Assembly: GCA_026075535.2 (NCBI GenBank)
Contig: AP026542.1
Span: 5,332,001-5,396,000, forward strand
Direction: 5' to 3'
Origin: Tricholoma matsutake
Lineage: Eukaryota > Basidiomycota > Agaricomycetes > Agaricales > Tricholomataceae
DNA length: 64,000 nucleotides
Positions within the stretch are counted from its first letter, which is position 1. Each line of letters opens with the position of its first letter. The notes beneath the pieces are model-generated. The model was not told the origin of the DNA, made no database searches, and worked only from the letters and a program-made list of their open reading frames with translations. Shown piece by piece: positions 34,155-46,500 of the stretch. The translations under genes were made by a program, and so were the position numbers.

Positions 34155-37100
34155 ATGCAAAGCACGATTTACTCCTATTCACTGCCAGGTTCTTCAGAAA
34201 ATATCGATCGGGGCTCCTCGGCCTCTTTAGGCTCGCCGAGCTCTCCATCCCATTTCTATTCCACTCCCAATACACACAAGAGGCGGAAAATTGACAGAGC
34301 TTGTGATGCATGTCGTCGGCGGAAAACTAAATGTGATGGTCCTAAAACACAAGACAATGTCTGCACAAACTGTCTTCTGACAAAGAAATCTTGTACCTAC
34401 GTGTGCGTCATTGCTTGTAATAATATGTATCTCGCAGTTCGTCACTGACGCCCTAGCAGCGAGGTATCGAAACCACGAGGACCCCCGAAAGCGTGAGCTA
34501 GTATGTGATGCATGGTTTTGCTTTCTAATGCTGTTTTCTAGCTATATAACTGGACTAGAAGACAGAATGGAGAAGTTGGAAGCACTATTGAATGAGGTAG
34601 GCTACTACTGCTCTTCAGGTGCCAAGGTCAAGGGTTGGCATAAAGCCACTATATCACCTTTTCCTTGCTGTCCTATCGAATGCTTTTTTCTAATGCCTTG
34701 TGTTTCATTAGCTTCGACCAGATGTCGATTTCTCATTCGAACTCGGTCCCCCGGTAATCCGTGGTTCTTGGAAAATACAAGATTCAGTTCTGACGTCGCC
34801 GTTTGAACATCAACGACACCCAACATCCAGTGGCTCTTCGTGGCCTACAGCTGCATCTCAAACGTTCGGGAATACTGTTACTTTGACTCCTTCGCAGTCT
34901 GCTCCATTGAGGCATACTACTCACCTCATATTCGACTCCCAGCCGAGCTACAGACGGCTGCGTTCAAGGCCAGACCAGCCATTTTCTGGAGAAGACACCG
35001 ATAACGAGTCACAATCGGAAGACTCTGGTGAATCCGAAACTCTTGAAATAGAAAGCCTTACTGGGCTCATGAAGAAATTGACACTGCGCGGGATCGACAG
35101 CAACCCAGATATCCCTGCACACCAGAATCCTCGATTTCATGGAAATTGCAGTCCCGTTGGCCTAGTGGAAGCGACCCGACAGTTCAAGTTGATGCATCTC
35201 CTGGAAACGAAGAAAAATTCTAGGCTTCCCACTGCCCCTCAACCTGATATGAGTGGTTCACCGATAGGCGGTTTGACCCTGCGGCACGAAATTTGGAGCA
35301 CACCAAAAGTAAGGACTTATCAAAGGCTTCTTTCGCAACATTGATGTTGTCAGCAGTGGGAACACCACTTGGAACACCACGGCCTCGAATCAACCGACCT
35401 GATTTCATCAGCGCTCGCAGAGTTCCCACCAACGGATCTTGCAGATGATCTGATAAATCTTTACTTTCGCTACACCAACTCTATATTTTCCGTCCTTCAT
35501 CACGCTACTTTCGCTCGACAATGGAGAGAGAAATTGCACCATAAGAATATATGGTTTGCTACTCTTTGCTTATTCCTTTTCGGAGCAGCCAGTCGCTGGA
35601 CGGACGATCCTCGGGTTATCAAAGAAGGTGCAAAGACCACATTAAGTGATCACGATTGGAGATATCCAGGTTTGGGGTACTTTGAGAAGGCAGTAGGTCA
35701 GTTTTTTGTCAACATCTCAAGACGAACAACCTATACTTCCCACCACGTCAGAAATATATCGTGCTGTACAAAGTACTTTTTATCCTGCCTCTCTTTTGGA
35801 AATTCAGTCACTTACGGCAAGTCTTTTTCGTGCAAATCTTGCGGCTAGTGATTCATCTCGTGCCTGTAGCTTATGGCCTTGTATTTGCATGCTACGGATA
35901 ACTACCCCGCCTCCTGGATCGTAGTTAGCGTTGCTATTCGGAAAGCTCAGGATGTCGGTGCACATCGGAAGAACGTTTATCGTAGTTCACCGACTGTTGA
36001 CGGAGAGCTTTGGAAAAGAACTTTCTGGTGCCTCATCGTCTTAGACCGACTGGTCAGTGTAATTCTCGGGCGTGGGTGTGGTGTAGGGGAAGAAGAGTGA
36101 GTACTACTTCCGTTGTTCATATGCTCAAGATAACCAGGCCCCAGCTTCGATGTAGACCTGCCACTTGAAGTTGATGACCAGTACTGGGAAACAGATGATC
36201 CAGCTCTTGCATTTCGGCAGCCCGCAGGAATACCTTGCAAAGTCTCCGCCTTTACTTGGGTTATTAAACTTACACAAATTACTGCGTTTGCATTGAGGAC
36301 TCTGGTATGTTTTTTTTCTAAATTGTTCAAATGATCTTAATCTCTTTCCAAGTACGCAATTGACCAGTCGAAGGTTTTCTCGGGGCTGAAATTCGTGAAT
36401 TGGCGGGAAGAAGTGTTCGAGCAGCTGAATGCCGCACTGTCTGAATGGGCTGCCTCGGTGCCTAACCATCGTACGTCATAAGCGTTTTCATTCCCATTCA
36501 TGTTTTCACATGATGTGCTTGACCAAAGTTTTGTGGCCACCTCCGAAAGAAAATTTGCTCTTTACCGCCCAGGCTGCAGCGTTGTGGATGTTATATTACA
36601 CCGTCCGGATACTCATCTATCGACCCTTCATTTCCTTTTCTACTGGAGCCCCATACTCACCCTCGGAGAATGATGCCTCTTCGTTCCCCTACCCTGCTAT
36701 GGAAATCTGCGTTGAGGCTGCCAGGTCTTGCGCTCGGATCGTTGAAGCGGTGGCAGAGCGCGGGTTGTCAAATGTTCCTGCTCTGATGAATATCGCTCAC
36801 ATTTCTGCTACCATGCTTTTGGTCAAGGTATGGGATCTCAAGGCCCAAGATAAGAGTCTACAGGCCCAAGGAATCGAGGACTTGAAGCCTCCTGTTGTTC
36901 AGCAAATCGAACCGTTTATGGCAGACGTGAACATGCTCATTCATGTATTGGAACGGGCACAGTTTCGATGGGGTTTTGTTTCATCGTTCTTGTCAGTATT
37001 TTCTCTTTCTATATGAATTTCTGATGAAATATACACGTAAATTAGACATCAGCTTCGGGAGTCATTGCCTGACTCAGATGACCAATCGTCGCTGAACACG

Positions 37101-37655
37101 GATGGTTCGAGTTATAGTACCCATCCCTCCCCTGCAACGCCGCCTCCTCAATATATTCCAGCACAATTTCCAACAACTGAAGGGGAGCCACCGCTGTTAA
37201 ATCAGCTCTGGCAGAGGCAGTCTCATCCTGTAAAGATCCAGCCAACAAGATCCGCCCATTCTGCACGGCCTCTTCCAGTGCAGGCCCTCTCTCAGCATTT
37301 GGATCCTCACGCTCAATACAACCATGGTTTACTAGGTTTTATCACACAGGAACATACATCCCTCAGTCGACCAGTTGAAGAACGTTATGAAACTCAGCAA
37401 GACCAGACTATGGAGACTGTTTCCTGGCCACCTCCATCACAACGTACAATTGGCACGTCTGATGTGCCTAAATCATTCGCGCCTGTCGACAGGCCCGTTT
37501 CATACGTCAGCAGTGCCACCCGCAAGACAACCTTTAGTGCGCATCAAGGAGGTAATGAACCAGGAGATAGCGGTAATCACCGCCCAATCTGTCCGAATCC
37601 TCGCACCGCGGAACCAGGGTCTCTGTCTTCGCACTTCAACCTGTCTTTCCCATGA
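34155..37655 (+). CDS. Zn(II)2Cys6 transcription factor with fungal-specific regulatory domain
   Basis: Eleven exons give 972 residues: 34155-34402, 34460-34492, 34542-34596, 34712-35308, 35354-35696, 35752-35816, 35870-36096, 36145-36304, 36353-36470, 36529-36991, 37046-37655. Near the N terminus is the binuclear cluster CDACRRRKTKC..C..C..C (spacing C2C6C9C2C6), followed by a linker and coiled coil (YITGLEDRMEKLEALL). The middle homology region has LINLYFRYTNSIFSVLH, SLTLMALYLHATDNYPASW, RTFWCLIVLDRLVSVILGR and VDLPLEVDDQYWETDDP. The tail is Pro/Ser/Gln-rich, probably for activation. It should bind CGG half-sites in the nucleus; the target pathway cannot be read from sequence. Intron 6 (35817-35869) has a GC donor (GCAAGT). 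The only upstream in-frame start is a TTG, so ATG 34155 is chosen. Confidence 0.92.
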
Positions 37656-38254
37656 GAAGTGATATGTAGGTCTCGATGTTTTTACATGACGGGTTTTGGA
37701 ATCGTGACCAGGTCTAACTTTCAGGACGACTGATTTGGACGATCGACGACGCAGTGGCGCACATGGATATGGCGAGTTCATCGGTTGATATCCACGGTCT
37801 TGGATCATGGATGGGCAAGTCAATAGCAGGTCGGGATGCACAAACGCACGAAATTATCACCCGAGGGTCTGGATACTTACGCACGTTTGTAGAATCAGAA
37901 CCACCGGCCTTAAAATAAGCAGGGGCATTATTGTAGTGCAATAATATTAATATATGTATTTCAATTTGTTGTAGTCTTTGGTGCTTCTACCATTCTGCAA
38001 TCAACTTCTTATGCTGTCATACGCATACATACATCAAGCACATGTATACCTGCTTATGCCTCCGTACATGCGCTTCATACATAAATCCTGCATGGCTCGG
38101 AAGTAGAATATCCCACACCCATAATAAGTCTACGGATATCTCCTGTTTCTTCCACCTCCACACATTCCCCGTAGACGCACCACCGTGACATGGTTGCAAG
38201 ATCAAGCGGCACTAGAACATACTGAGGGTGCATCAGTTGGGTAGCACTATTAAA
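37656..38254. other. Convergent intergenic region, no gene seen
   Basis: This separates the 3' ends of the Zn2Cys6 gene (plus) and NSA2 (minus). It contains AT-rich stretches likely to be polyadenylation regions. Frames on either strand are short and show no domain. Confidence 0.5.
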
Positions 38255-39318
38255 TCAGACGACTGCAAAGGCTATTTAGCAAAGAGCTTTCAACATAGAT
38301 GCAATGGAATAACGCACGAAGGACAGCATTGATACAGCCGTCATTTTCAGGATTATTCGTTATTTGGGCGTATTTTCCAAATACAACTTTTCCACCAGTG
38401 GTAACCATACCCAGTTCAGAGACGTTTACCTCAATGACAGTGCCTTTCGTCATGACACCAAGTTGTGTATACATTGGCGACTGGGGATTCTTTTTGACAC
38501 CAAGGATTTGCAGCTGGAATGTCGCCTTCAAATCAGCTGCAAAGCAAGCCGGAACGCGACCAGGTTAGGTTATATTAGTTGAAACATATGTCGAGTTGAC
38601 GCACGATGAGTAACGTTAGCTTTTTTATACCGCAAAGCCATCGGCCGCACGAAACGTTCCATTTTCACCGGTTTCCTTGTGAAGCCCTCACCCACAAACG
38701 TCGCCTTCGTCACCATCCGTTTCCAAGCCTTGCTCTTGCTCTTTCCCGTCTTCATGACCTTGAACATTTCATCTTCCGCAATTCCTCTGACTTTCGGTAA
38801 TGGGACAGCATATTTTGCCGCCTTATCCTTTCGTTTCTGTTTGATGGCGCTGGAAAGCGCCTTTGCATCCTTTTGCCCTTCACGATCAAGCAGATAAGTA
38901 GGCAGGGCATCATCTGGAACGGCGGATGAATCGGCTTGCTTGATGTTTCGCTCGTCGTGTGCCTTCAGGGTTTTTTTGAGCTGCACCTTCTCAGCGTGTC
39001 GTTTCGCGTGTAATAGTTTTGCCTTGATACCAAACGCTTTCTGTGCAAAAGCAGATTTAGTGTGAACAGCTCGTGCTTCGCGCTTGCGCCTATGCATTGA
39101 TCAAAGGGGATACTACGGAGAAGGATATATTTCCACAGACTTGCGTTCAAAGTGATCTAAGCGGCGACCATGACGTTTGATATGCTCTTCGATGTATTCA
39201 TTCTGGAAACGAATTTAAGACGGTTTGTGAAGATGAATTGGCATCACATTTACCTGGGGCTGTAAAGAAGAGTGGTTAGGCCAAACACTGTTTTCCAAAG
39301 ATCCAATATTCTTACCAT
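38255..39318 (-). CDS. NSA2: Ribosome biogenesis protein Nsa2 (60S, TINP1 family)
   Basis: Six exons on the minus strand: 39316-39318 (ATG alone), 39254-39259 (6 nt), 39141-39202, 38605-39089, 38318-38536, 38255-38262. They encode 260 residues, the family length. The product starts [19 protein letters not shown] and has the basic N-terminal region, [17 protein letters not shown], the [20 protein letters not shown] block, an S8e-like barrel ([16 protein letters not shown], then [17 protein letters not shown]) and the family C terminus ([14 protein letters not shown]). Nsa2 is a nucleolar factor of pre-60S particles needed for 27S pre-rRNA processing. Both the two-residue exon and the 8-nt last exon are required to give the conserved ends. 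It shares a 106-bp promoter region with YIP1. Confidence 0.95.
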
Positions 39319-39424
39319 GACGGTGTTGGATAAAAGCTTTCCAAGCCAAACAATCATCAATAAACGGCTACAACGGTTTTGACGTGTTTCGACGCACTTG
39401 TACTCACGACAGCGACCTTGCTAC
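39319..39424. promoter_or_regulatory. Bidirectional promoter, NSA2 / YIP1 (106 bp)
   Basis: Only 106 bp separate the two start codons, so 5' untranslated regions and the core promoter are compressed or overlap coding DNA. No TATA box is evident; an AAGCCAAACAATCAT stretch near 39343-39357 is a CCAAT-like candidate. Confidence 0.5.
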
Positions 39425-40391
39425 ATGTGGCAGGATAATAGTAATGCTTACGGCGCGTCTTCGTCTCAAAATCCATACTATGCACAACCTCTTGCCTCCG
39501 AGCCTCCTCTCCAGTTTTATGCCCCCGCGGGATCGCCGGATCCCAATACATTTTACCCTGGCTCACGTCCGAGTTTAGATGGCAATGTAGGCTCACAGGG
39601 GACCATTTCTCATCAAGGAATGGCACCGGGCTACGGAGGAAATATTCAGTCTCCTGGAGGATGGTGGACGGCGTTTGGGACGGGCGGATTCGAGGGAGAG
39701 CCACCGTTATTAGAAGGTAGGAGGATCCAGTACCTCCTCTGAGCACGTGTCGCTGAGCGTACTAGAGCTGGGAATCAATTTTTCCCATATACGCGCTAAA
39801 TCTATGACAGTACTCAATCCCCTTCGTGGCGTCGACGCACGCATTATGGACGATGCCGACATGGCTGGCCCTATCATTTTTCTGTTCTGCTTTGGCATTT
39901 GTCTTCTGTTGGTAAATGCTTTCTCGACTTTATTCAGCTAACCTCGTTCCTAACGATATTATTAGTCTGGCAAGTCAAATTTCGGGTATATCTATGGCGT
40001 GGGGCTTTTTGGGTGTGTGTCGATGTACACTCTGTTGAATCTCATGTCCGAGAGAGGCATCGATGCCTACCGCGTCGTCTCCGTGCTAGGGTATTGCTTA
40101 CTCCCCATGGTTGGGGTGAGTGGCATCAGCGTGATGATAGTTCTGGAGTAAGTGTAGCTCTTGATATTCTCCTCCTTCATGCCAATAAACAATTCTCATG
40201 GTCATAGTGGTGCATTTGGTTACCTGCTGTCAATTCTCTCGATCCTCTGGTGCACATATTCGGCGTCTGGGATATTTGTCGCTGTGCTTCAAATGTCTGA
40301 TCAGCGACTTCTCGTTGCTTATCCTGTTGGACTATTGTACGGATGTTTTGCTCTGCTTAGTGTTTTCAACGGATCTGGAGCTGCAGAGTAA
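39425..40391 (+). CDS. YIP1: Yip1-family Golgi membrane protein
   Basis: Four exons (39425-39716, 39766-39911, 39966-40147, 40208-40391) encode 267 residues. The N-terminal half is cytosolic and rich in Gln, Tyr, Pro and Gly. The family core follows: PPLLEELGINFSHIR, VLNPLRGVDARIMDDADMAGP, then five hydrophobic segments including IYGVGLLGCVSMYTLLNLMS, the conserved YRVVSVLGYCLLPMV, and a C-terminal hydrophobic pair. Yip1 binds prenylated Rab GTPases (Ypt1, Ypt31) and supports ER-to-Golgi vesicle budding and fusion. The start ATG follows the NSA2 promoter; an in-frame TTG 27 nt upstream is unlikely to be used. Confidence 0.93.
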
Positions 40392-40549
40392 TGAAGGGAC
40401 TCATGAACTGCTACACATATGTATCAGATTGTTTACAAGTGGTATAAGTGCGGTATAAGTGCAATCCAAGCTGTCCACACACCGCTTCTGTGCAGATTAT
40501 ACAAACTATTCATTATGTAACATTAAAGTACTTTATCATGTTGTCTACG

Positions 40550-43500
40550 CTATGTAGTTCCAGCAAGTAATTGCCTGCTGTATAACTTCAGCAGAACTTC
40601 CATGACTTCTTCTAACGGCGCTATGGCGTACTCATTCACATATTGAGGCAATGAGTCTTCCAGGTTGAACCCAGCTTTCTTCATAAAGAAAGGATGCATC
40701 ACATCTGGAGTTGCCTCCCCCAGTTGTCGCATAGTCAGCCTCTCAATATGACGACTCCGAGGTCGATATACAATTCCTGGTCTTTTAGTCTGCTTCGTTA
40801 CTGTCCTAATGGATGGGAACGGCCGAGGTCCTGGCACTATCTGTTCGTCCGGAGTGACTGAAGGGGAAGGGCTTGCAGGCGAGGATGATCCGCTGATCCC
40901 TGGTAACGTCGACTTCAAGGCGGTAGTTGGCGAGAATGGCGAGAACGGTTTGTTGTCAGAGTCAGGAATCATGGGTGACTTCGGCGTCTGCAAGAGATTT
41001 AGAGCACTTGGTACTTTTTTCCGGCCCCCCGTACCACCCGAAGGAGTATTCAGTAACGCTCGCCAATCCGTCGTGGCTTTCACTTGATCCATTTCTCTGG
41101 TCAGATTTTTCCGGAGAAGAGTGAGCCATGAGTAGAGAGCTACATTCAACGTGATGTATATGTCTTCGACATCTTTCATTCCTTCCCGTCGGACAAACAG
41201 GCTATGGAAGTCATAAACCAGGTTCGTCGCCAAATCGTCCACTGTTTCTTCACTGACCATGTGCATAGTCATCGAAGGGAGTCCCACGATAATTGCTTCG
41301 GACGCGTTTCTCAGGAGGGATGCCAGCCACTCCCGCACATCTAGCAGGTCGGCAGATTGTGGATGGCCAAGTCCACTGAATTTCGATATTATCATGGAAG
41401 AAAACGACAAAAAGAGATCTCTTTCGCCTGGCATCGCCTCCCATTGCACCAAGCGATCTAAACGGGCGGACACATCACGAGCAGTGAACTGTGCTATCTC
41501 CAGGTCATCCATAGTTCGCGGGAACACCACCAAACGCAGCGAATCGAGGTGGAGACTTATATACTGCGTGATGGCATGTGAGAAACCACTTTCCGCTTCT
41601 TTGAAATGGCTGCGTGCCGAATGCAACATGGCCTCAGCAACCGCGGATAATGGATTCTCTGGTTTCGGAGTACGAGTGACCCGGAATGCCTTGGATTCTC
41701 GACTTGCACCCTGCCGTTGTGCATCCAAATTGGCGGTGAACTTGTTGCCATATGACATTAATTTGGGAATGGTTCCGACTGTGACCACGGCGATAACTTC
41801 AGGGCTGGTTACAGTAAATGATAGCCGAAGAGGTTTTTCTTCGGTCTGCTCTCCTGAAATTGCAGTCCAGTCGTCGAACACCTTTATTTCCAATGGTTCA
41901 GCGCTGAAGGGACAAAACAATGTAAGTAAAATGGATTAGGAAGATAGAGGCCGTACCGATAATGGAGCAACTTTTGGTTGTCAGACTCGAGAGCAACAGT
42001 CAGAGGGCCACTTGTCATTCTCAGTTCCAACATTCTGTTATGTCCATCTGTGCTTAACGCATTACTCTCTGCGTTGCGAATAGTCTGAAAAACGCAGTTC
42101 GCAACATGGGCATGACCAGCAATGTTGCCTTTGGCAACTGTTGTCAGCTCCGTCACAAAGATTGAGACCGCCCCACGAAGCTCTGTCAGCTTCGTACGGA
42201 TGACCGCTTGCGCAAGATCAAGCGTAACAGCGCTGATTGATTGCCCCAAATCAACATCAAGCTTTATTTGCCTGATTCGAACAAGGACTATGGTGCTGAA
42301 TGGTGGTTGGGCTTGGGATGTAGAGCTTGTTGGAGAACTTGGTCTTTTGCTGGTATGCTCAGTGAATATTGGAATACGGTCCAGCCAGACAGCCTTGAAG
42401 CATAAGATATCCTGCAAGCGAGAAAAGCGTACGACGCCGAGAAATTCTGTATCCAAGATCAACGACACAGAGCTAACAGATGTCTTCGAAAACGTAAGAG
42501 AGAAAGCAAGATTGCGTGCATCTAGCTTGACACAATCCTCACTTAAGAATCCATGTTTCAGACCAAGAGTCAGTCCGCCAACAATGCCTGTGAAAGTGAT
42601 GTCGCGCGCGCCGGGTGACATATTGACGACAAACCCTCCGCTGTCCCAGTGCAATCCCGCGAGAACATTCACATCAGGTTGGCAAGTCAATTCCAATTTT
42701 GATTGGTCGATTCGTAGACTGAAGCTAATCCGCATAGTTGAAACAGATTCCAAACTTTCTTGTGCAGGGGATGGTGTAGTCGTCGGGATTTGGGACATAT
42801 CCGCCGAAATCGGGTGCGACACCTGCAAGCTCGCTTTCCGCAGGCGTGCTTCCACATGACTGACCAGCTCAGTCAGGAAAGGTAGCAATGTGGGCCGTAA
42901 AGTATTCTGACTTGAGTGTACAGTGCATTTGAACATAAGAATAGAAGGTTCTGCCTCACGAACACCAATTTTGCGCGACGCCGGAGTAGAGCGGTACTCT
43001 GCCCAAACGGACACAGCTGGAAGATTGAAAACTTCAGCACCTAATTCCATTACTTGTTCGTCGGACGGTTCATGGTGAGCCTGTGAGAAGGACCTGGTTC
43101 GATAAAGATTTGACGCCAACCGGCTGTAAACGCGCACTTTGCCACTGAGGAAAGTCAACGACGCAAAAACACATGATGTCGGAAGAGCTGTATAACGCCT
43201 TTCGATATTGAAGTCCGTCTCTATGTTCCTCTCTAGATTAGATGGAGTGTGGGGGGCGGTAGCGGAGAACATCGCCATGCGAGTTTTTCCTTGATGATAA
43301 ACATCGACCAAGGAAAAGACATAAGATGGGATACTAGAGTCTAGATCAAGAATGAATCCGCTAACCGTCGCCTTCACCCAGATATTGCGAGAAGATCCAG
43401 AACGCGTGGAGCGGAGTTGGGCTTTCATTTCTGGATACAGAAGCCTATTTCTGGTTCGATGATTCTCACCTGAAAAGTCACTCGCAACAGATTGTCGGAA

Positions 43501-46500
43501 CCTGTGAGGCCGTTAGCAGACCAATCTATAAACACAACGAAATATCCTGACCCAGGGACGAATTGAAAGGACAGACTCTGCATGGTCGCTTGGCCCGTTT
43601 CCCCTCTGTGCGTCCCAAACTCTACTAACTTGATAGAAAACAAAAATGCACGAACAGCAGTGGAGTCCCTGCTTCCAATCTGTGGTAGCTCAAGGTCTTG
43701 GTCATGTATCAGCGGAAATGCGACTCCAATGTTTCGGGTTGAAACGTTGATAACGTAATTATCTAGCCAAGCGGATTTCTCCCGAACCTGGGTATCCCGA
43801 CTGCCAATCTCAAATGTCTTCAGAATGCTCTGAGCTTTTTCCTTAAAGGCTGCAAGTTCAAGAGCTCGCTGCTCCTTACGAACAAGCATTTCAGCCTAAT
43901 GACAGCATCAGCGTAGTTAACGAAGAAGGAAAACCCGAATAACCTGTAGGTGATCAATGAAATCTCCAACTTCCCCAATTGAGCTAGGTTGCATCACCGC
44001 ATGTATCTTGGTTATTGACACTAAAACAACTTTGTTGGCCGAAGCTTCCAAAATTTCGGTGCCAGCGCTGATCATGAAGTCCACAATCACAAAGGCCGAA
44101 CAGTGTTTCCTGCTGAAACCTGGTTGACGTCCGAGAGCAGCAGTTTGTGGCGCAAGCGAAAATGCCAAATCAGACAAATCAATGTTCCACGCTAAACCAG
44201 CTACGTTGTTCACTCCACCACCAATATCCAAGCATTCTAGATGTACCGTAGATGAACGTCCCTCCAGGCCGACCCGGAAACCACGAATCTTCAAGAATAT
44301 GTTATAGGTCAACACCTTGTGAAGCTTGGTAGATGTCTTTCCAGAGGTTGCGGTCTGCCTTGAATGTGTTTCTTGAACCAATGTGACTAGATCATTGAAA
44401 TCTTGCCCAAATTTCTGCTGAACGGCGAGTAGCGTGTCCCAATGTGAAGGTTTCACTTTGAGCTCGACAAAATCTATGAGAGCAAGGGCGTAGACATATG
44501 TCCCGTCGAAGTGGCCTGTGATCGACAATGGCGGAAGAACAAGTTTGACACGAGTGGTAGGTTTCACGTCTCGCATGTTGGGGTTTGAAGATATAATTAA
44601 GTTCATAGCTGCGACCTGCAATCCAAAAGTGTAAATTGAGCTCGAGGCCGAAGTATTAGAGGAGTTGAAATATGCAGTGGTGCGGTTGGCCTCCCACGAA
44701 AGCCATGTCCCATGCATGACCTGAAGGGATATTCCGAAGTTCAATAGATGCCCCTGCACCTGTACTATAGGCCGTGATGATAAAGAACGAGATGTCGTCT
44801 GAGAAATGGGTTTTGCGGGTGCTCTCTGTAGCTCAGATAACAACGCCTGGGCAGTTGCTTCAATGCCTGGAAGGTAATCAGCACGCCACTCTTCCACAAA
44901 GCGGTACAATCGAAGAGCGCTACGTGGAACACTGAATTGAAGGCCACCTATAGCAAAGGTGACACGTAGGTTTAATTTAGAGGAAAGGTCTTGGCGAGAG
45001 ATGGTGTTAAGTTTGCCATTCGTGAGTTCAAGAGATGCAAGAATATCCTGATCGCTTTGTTTGGTCATATCCGCCGGAGAATGTGCTCGAATATATATCT
45101 GACTAAAAAGGGTGGAATGGTTCATACTTTGGTGTTTTTGACCTTCAGACTGCAGTAGGACCAATGAAGCTCCACGCATATCGGATACCCCAAATTCAAA
45201 AATCAAGTTCTCAGCGGCAGCTTGAATACGCAGGCGGCGAAAAGACCAGGTTATGTCGAAACTCAGTAGCCGACGATAATCTCCGAAGTCATCACGATTC
45301 GCGGATGTCGGGGGCTGACTAACAGGTGTCCCAATACTGCAATAATGCCTGCGTACCCACAAAATATTCTGAGCGAATTGCATTAAGTGGGGGAAAACTG
45401 TGAATGTCACATCGCCAAATAATATCGTCGCAGAGGTCTTGACAAGACTTTGACTGTGTCTATCCTTCAGAGACGTTTGTGACATCGATGAAGGATGGGT
45501 AGCAGGTAATTGAAGGACTTCGAGCTTTCGTATATGTGCGCTCAACTGCACATCAGTAACTGCTAGTTCACTAGGTTGGCTGTGTGGATCCAGTACAATG
45601 ACAGCAAGTCTGGCAAATTGGACCGACATCGAATTCAGGGGATTAGAAGAGAGTCCTGCGCCCGGAGCTTGTAGAATACGTAACCCAGGAAAAAATGGCT
45701 GGAGAAATGATAAATCGGTGTCAGGGTATGCGTCTTGGTCCAGCGCTTCGAGACGTGACTCCAATAACGAGATGAAATCGAGGTTCGAGTCGTCCTGCGA
45801 GGTTCTAGACGGATTTACTCCGGACTGCCTGAGACAATTCCGTAAATGGAACAACAACCTGAACATAGTATCTGTGCGCAATTTCTGAGGAGCACCAGTT
45901 TGGACAAGGTATGAAGGCTGAATAACCGACAGAGGGTCAAGAATTGCGTTATTCGCAGAAGATTGTAAAATGTCAGAGACGATAGTTTGTGTCGAAGCAG
46001 AAGCATATCGGTCCCATCTCTGCTTGACCGCACCAAGCTGCTTTGCGTGACGTGCAAGAGCGATACACGTTGCCGTCAGGTACTCTGGTCCAAGGAGGCC
46101 TAGTTGTAGAATACTTTTTCCCCAGGTGACATCTAAGGTCTCTTTCACAAATTCCGCCTGAAGACTGTGTAGAACATAGCTAAGTACAAAGTCGTTGAAG
46201 AGGGCAGTTGGAAATGTCTGTTCGTCGTTCGAAATGTCCAGAGTGAGGGAAATACAATCAAAGCCAGTCTTGACGGAAGCATCTGGTCCTGTCAAGATCC
46301 CTGATGCAACAACACCAGTAAACTCGCCATGAACGACACTGATGACATCGATACCAGCAGGATCTTCTGTCTCAGGAATCTCCCGAGAAATGGTTGGGTG
46401 TCCATCTACCATGACAATAACCTGGAAAATATGCACAGCAACCAAGGGCACTGAGACCTCGAACAGAGTACATGATTCTGCATCCTTGGACGCTGTTAAA

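Noticed and set aside
41259..41939. Plus-strand frame of 226 codons
   Set aside because: It is opposite the conserved CSF1 C-terminal region and has no domain of its own.
42122..42859. Plus-strand frame of 245 codons
   Set aside because: Antisense to well-conserved CSF1 coding sequence; no motif.
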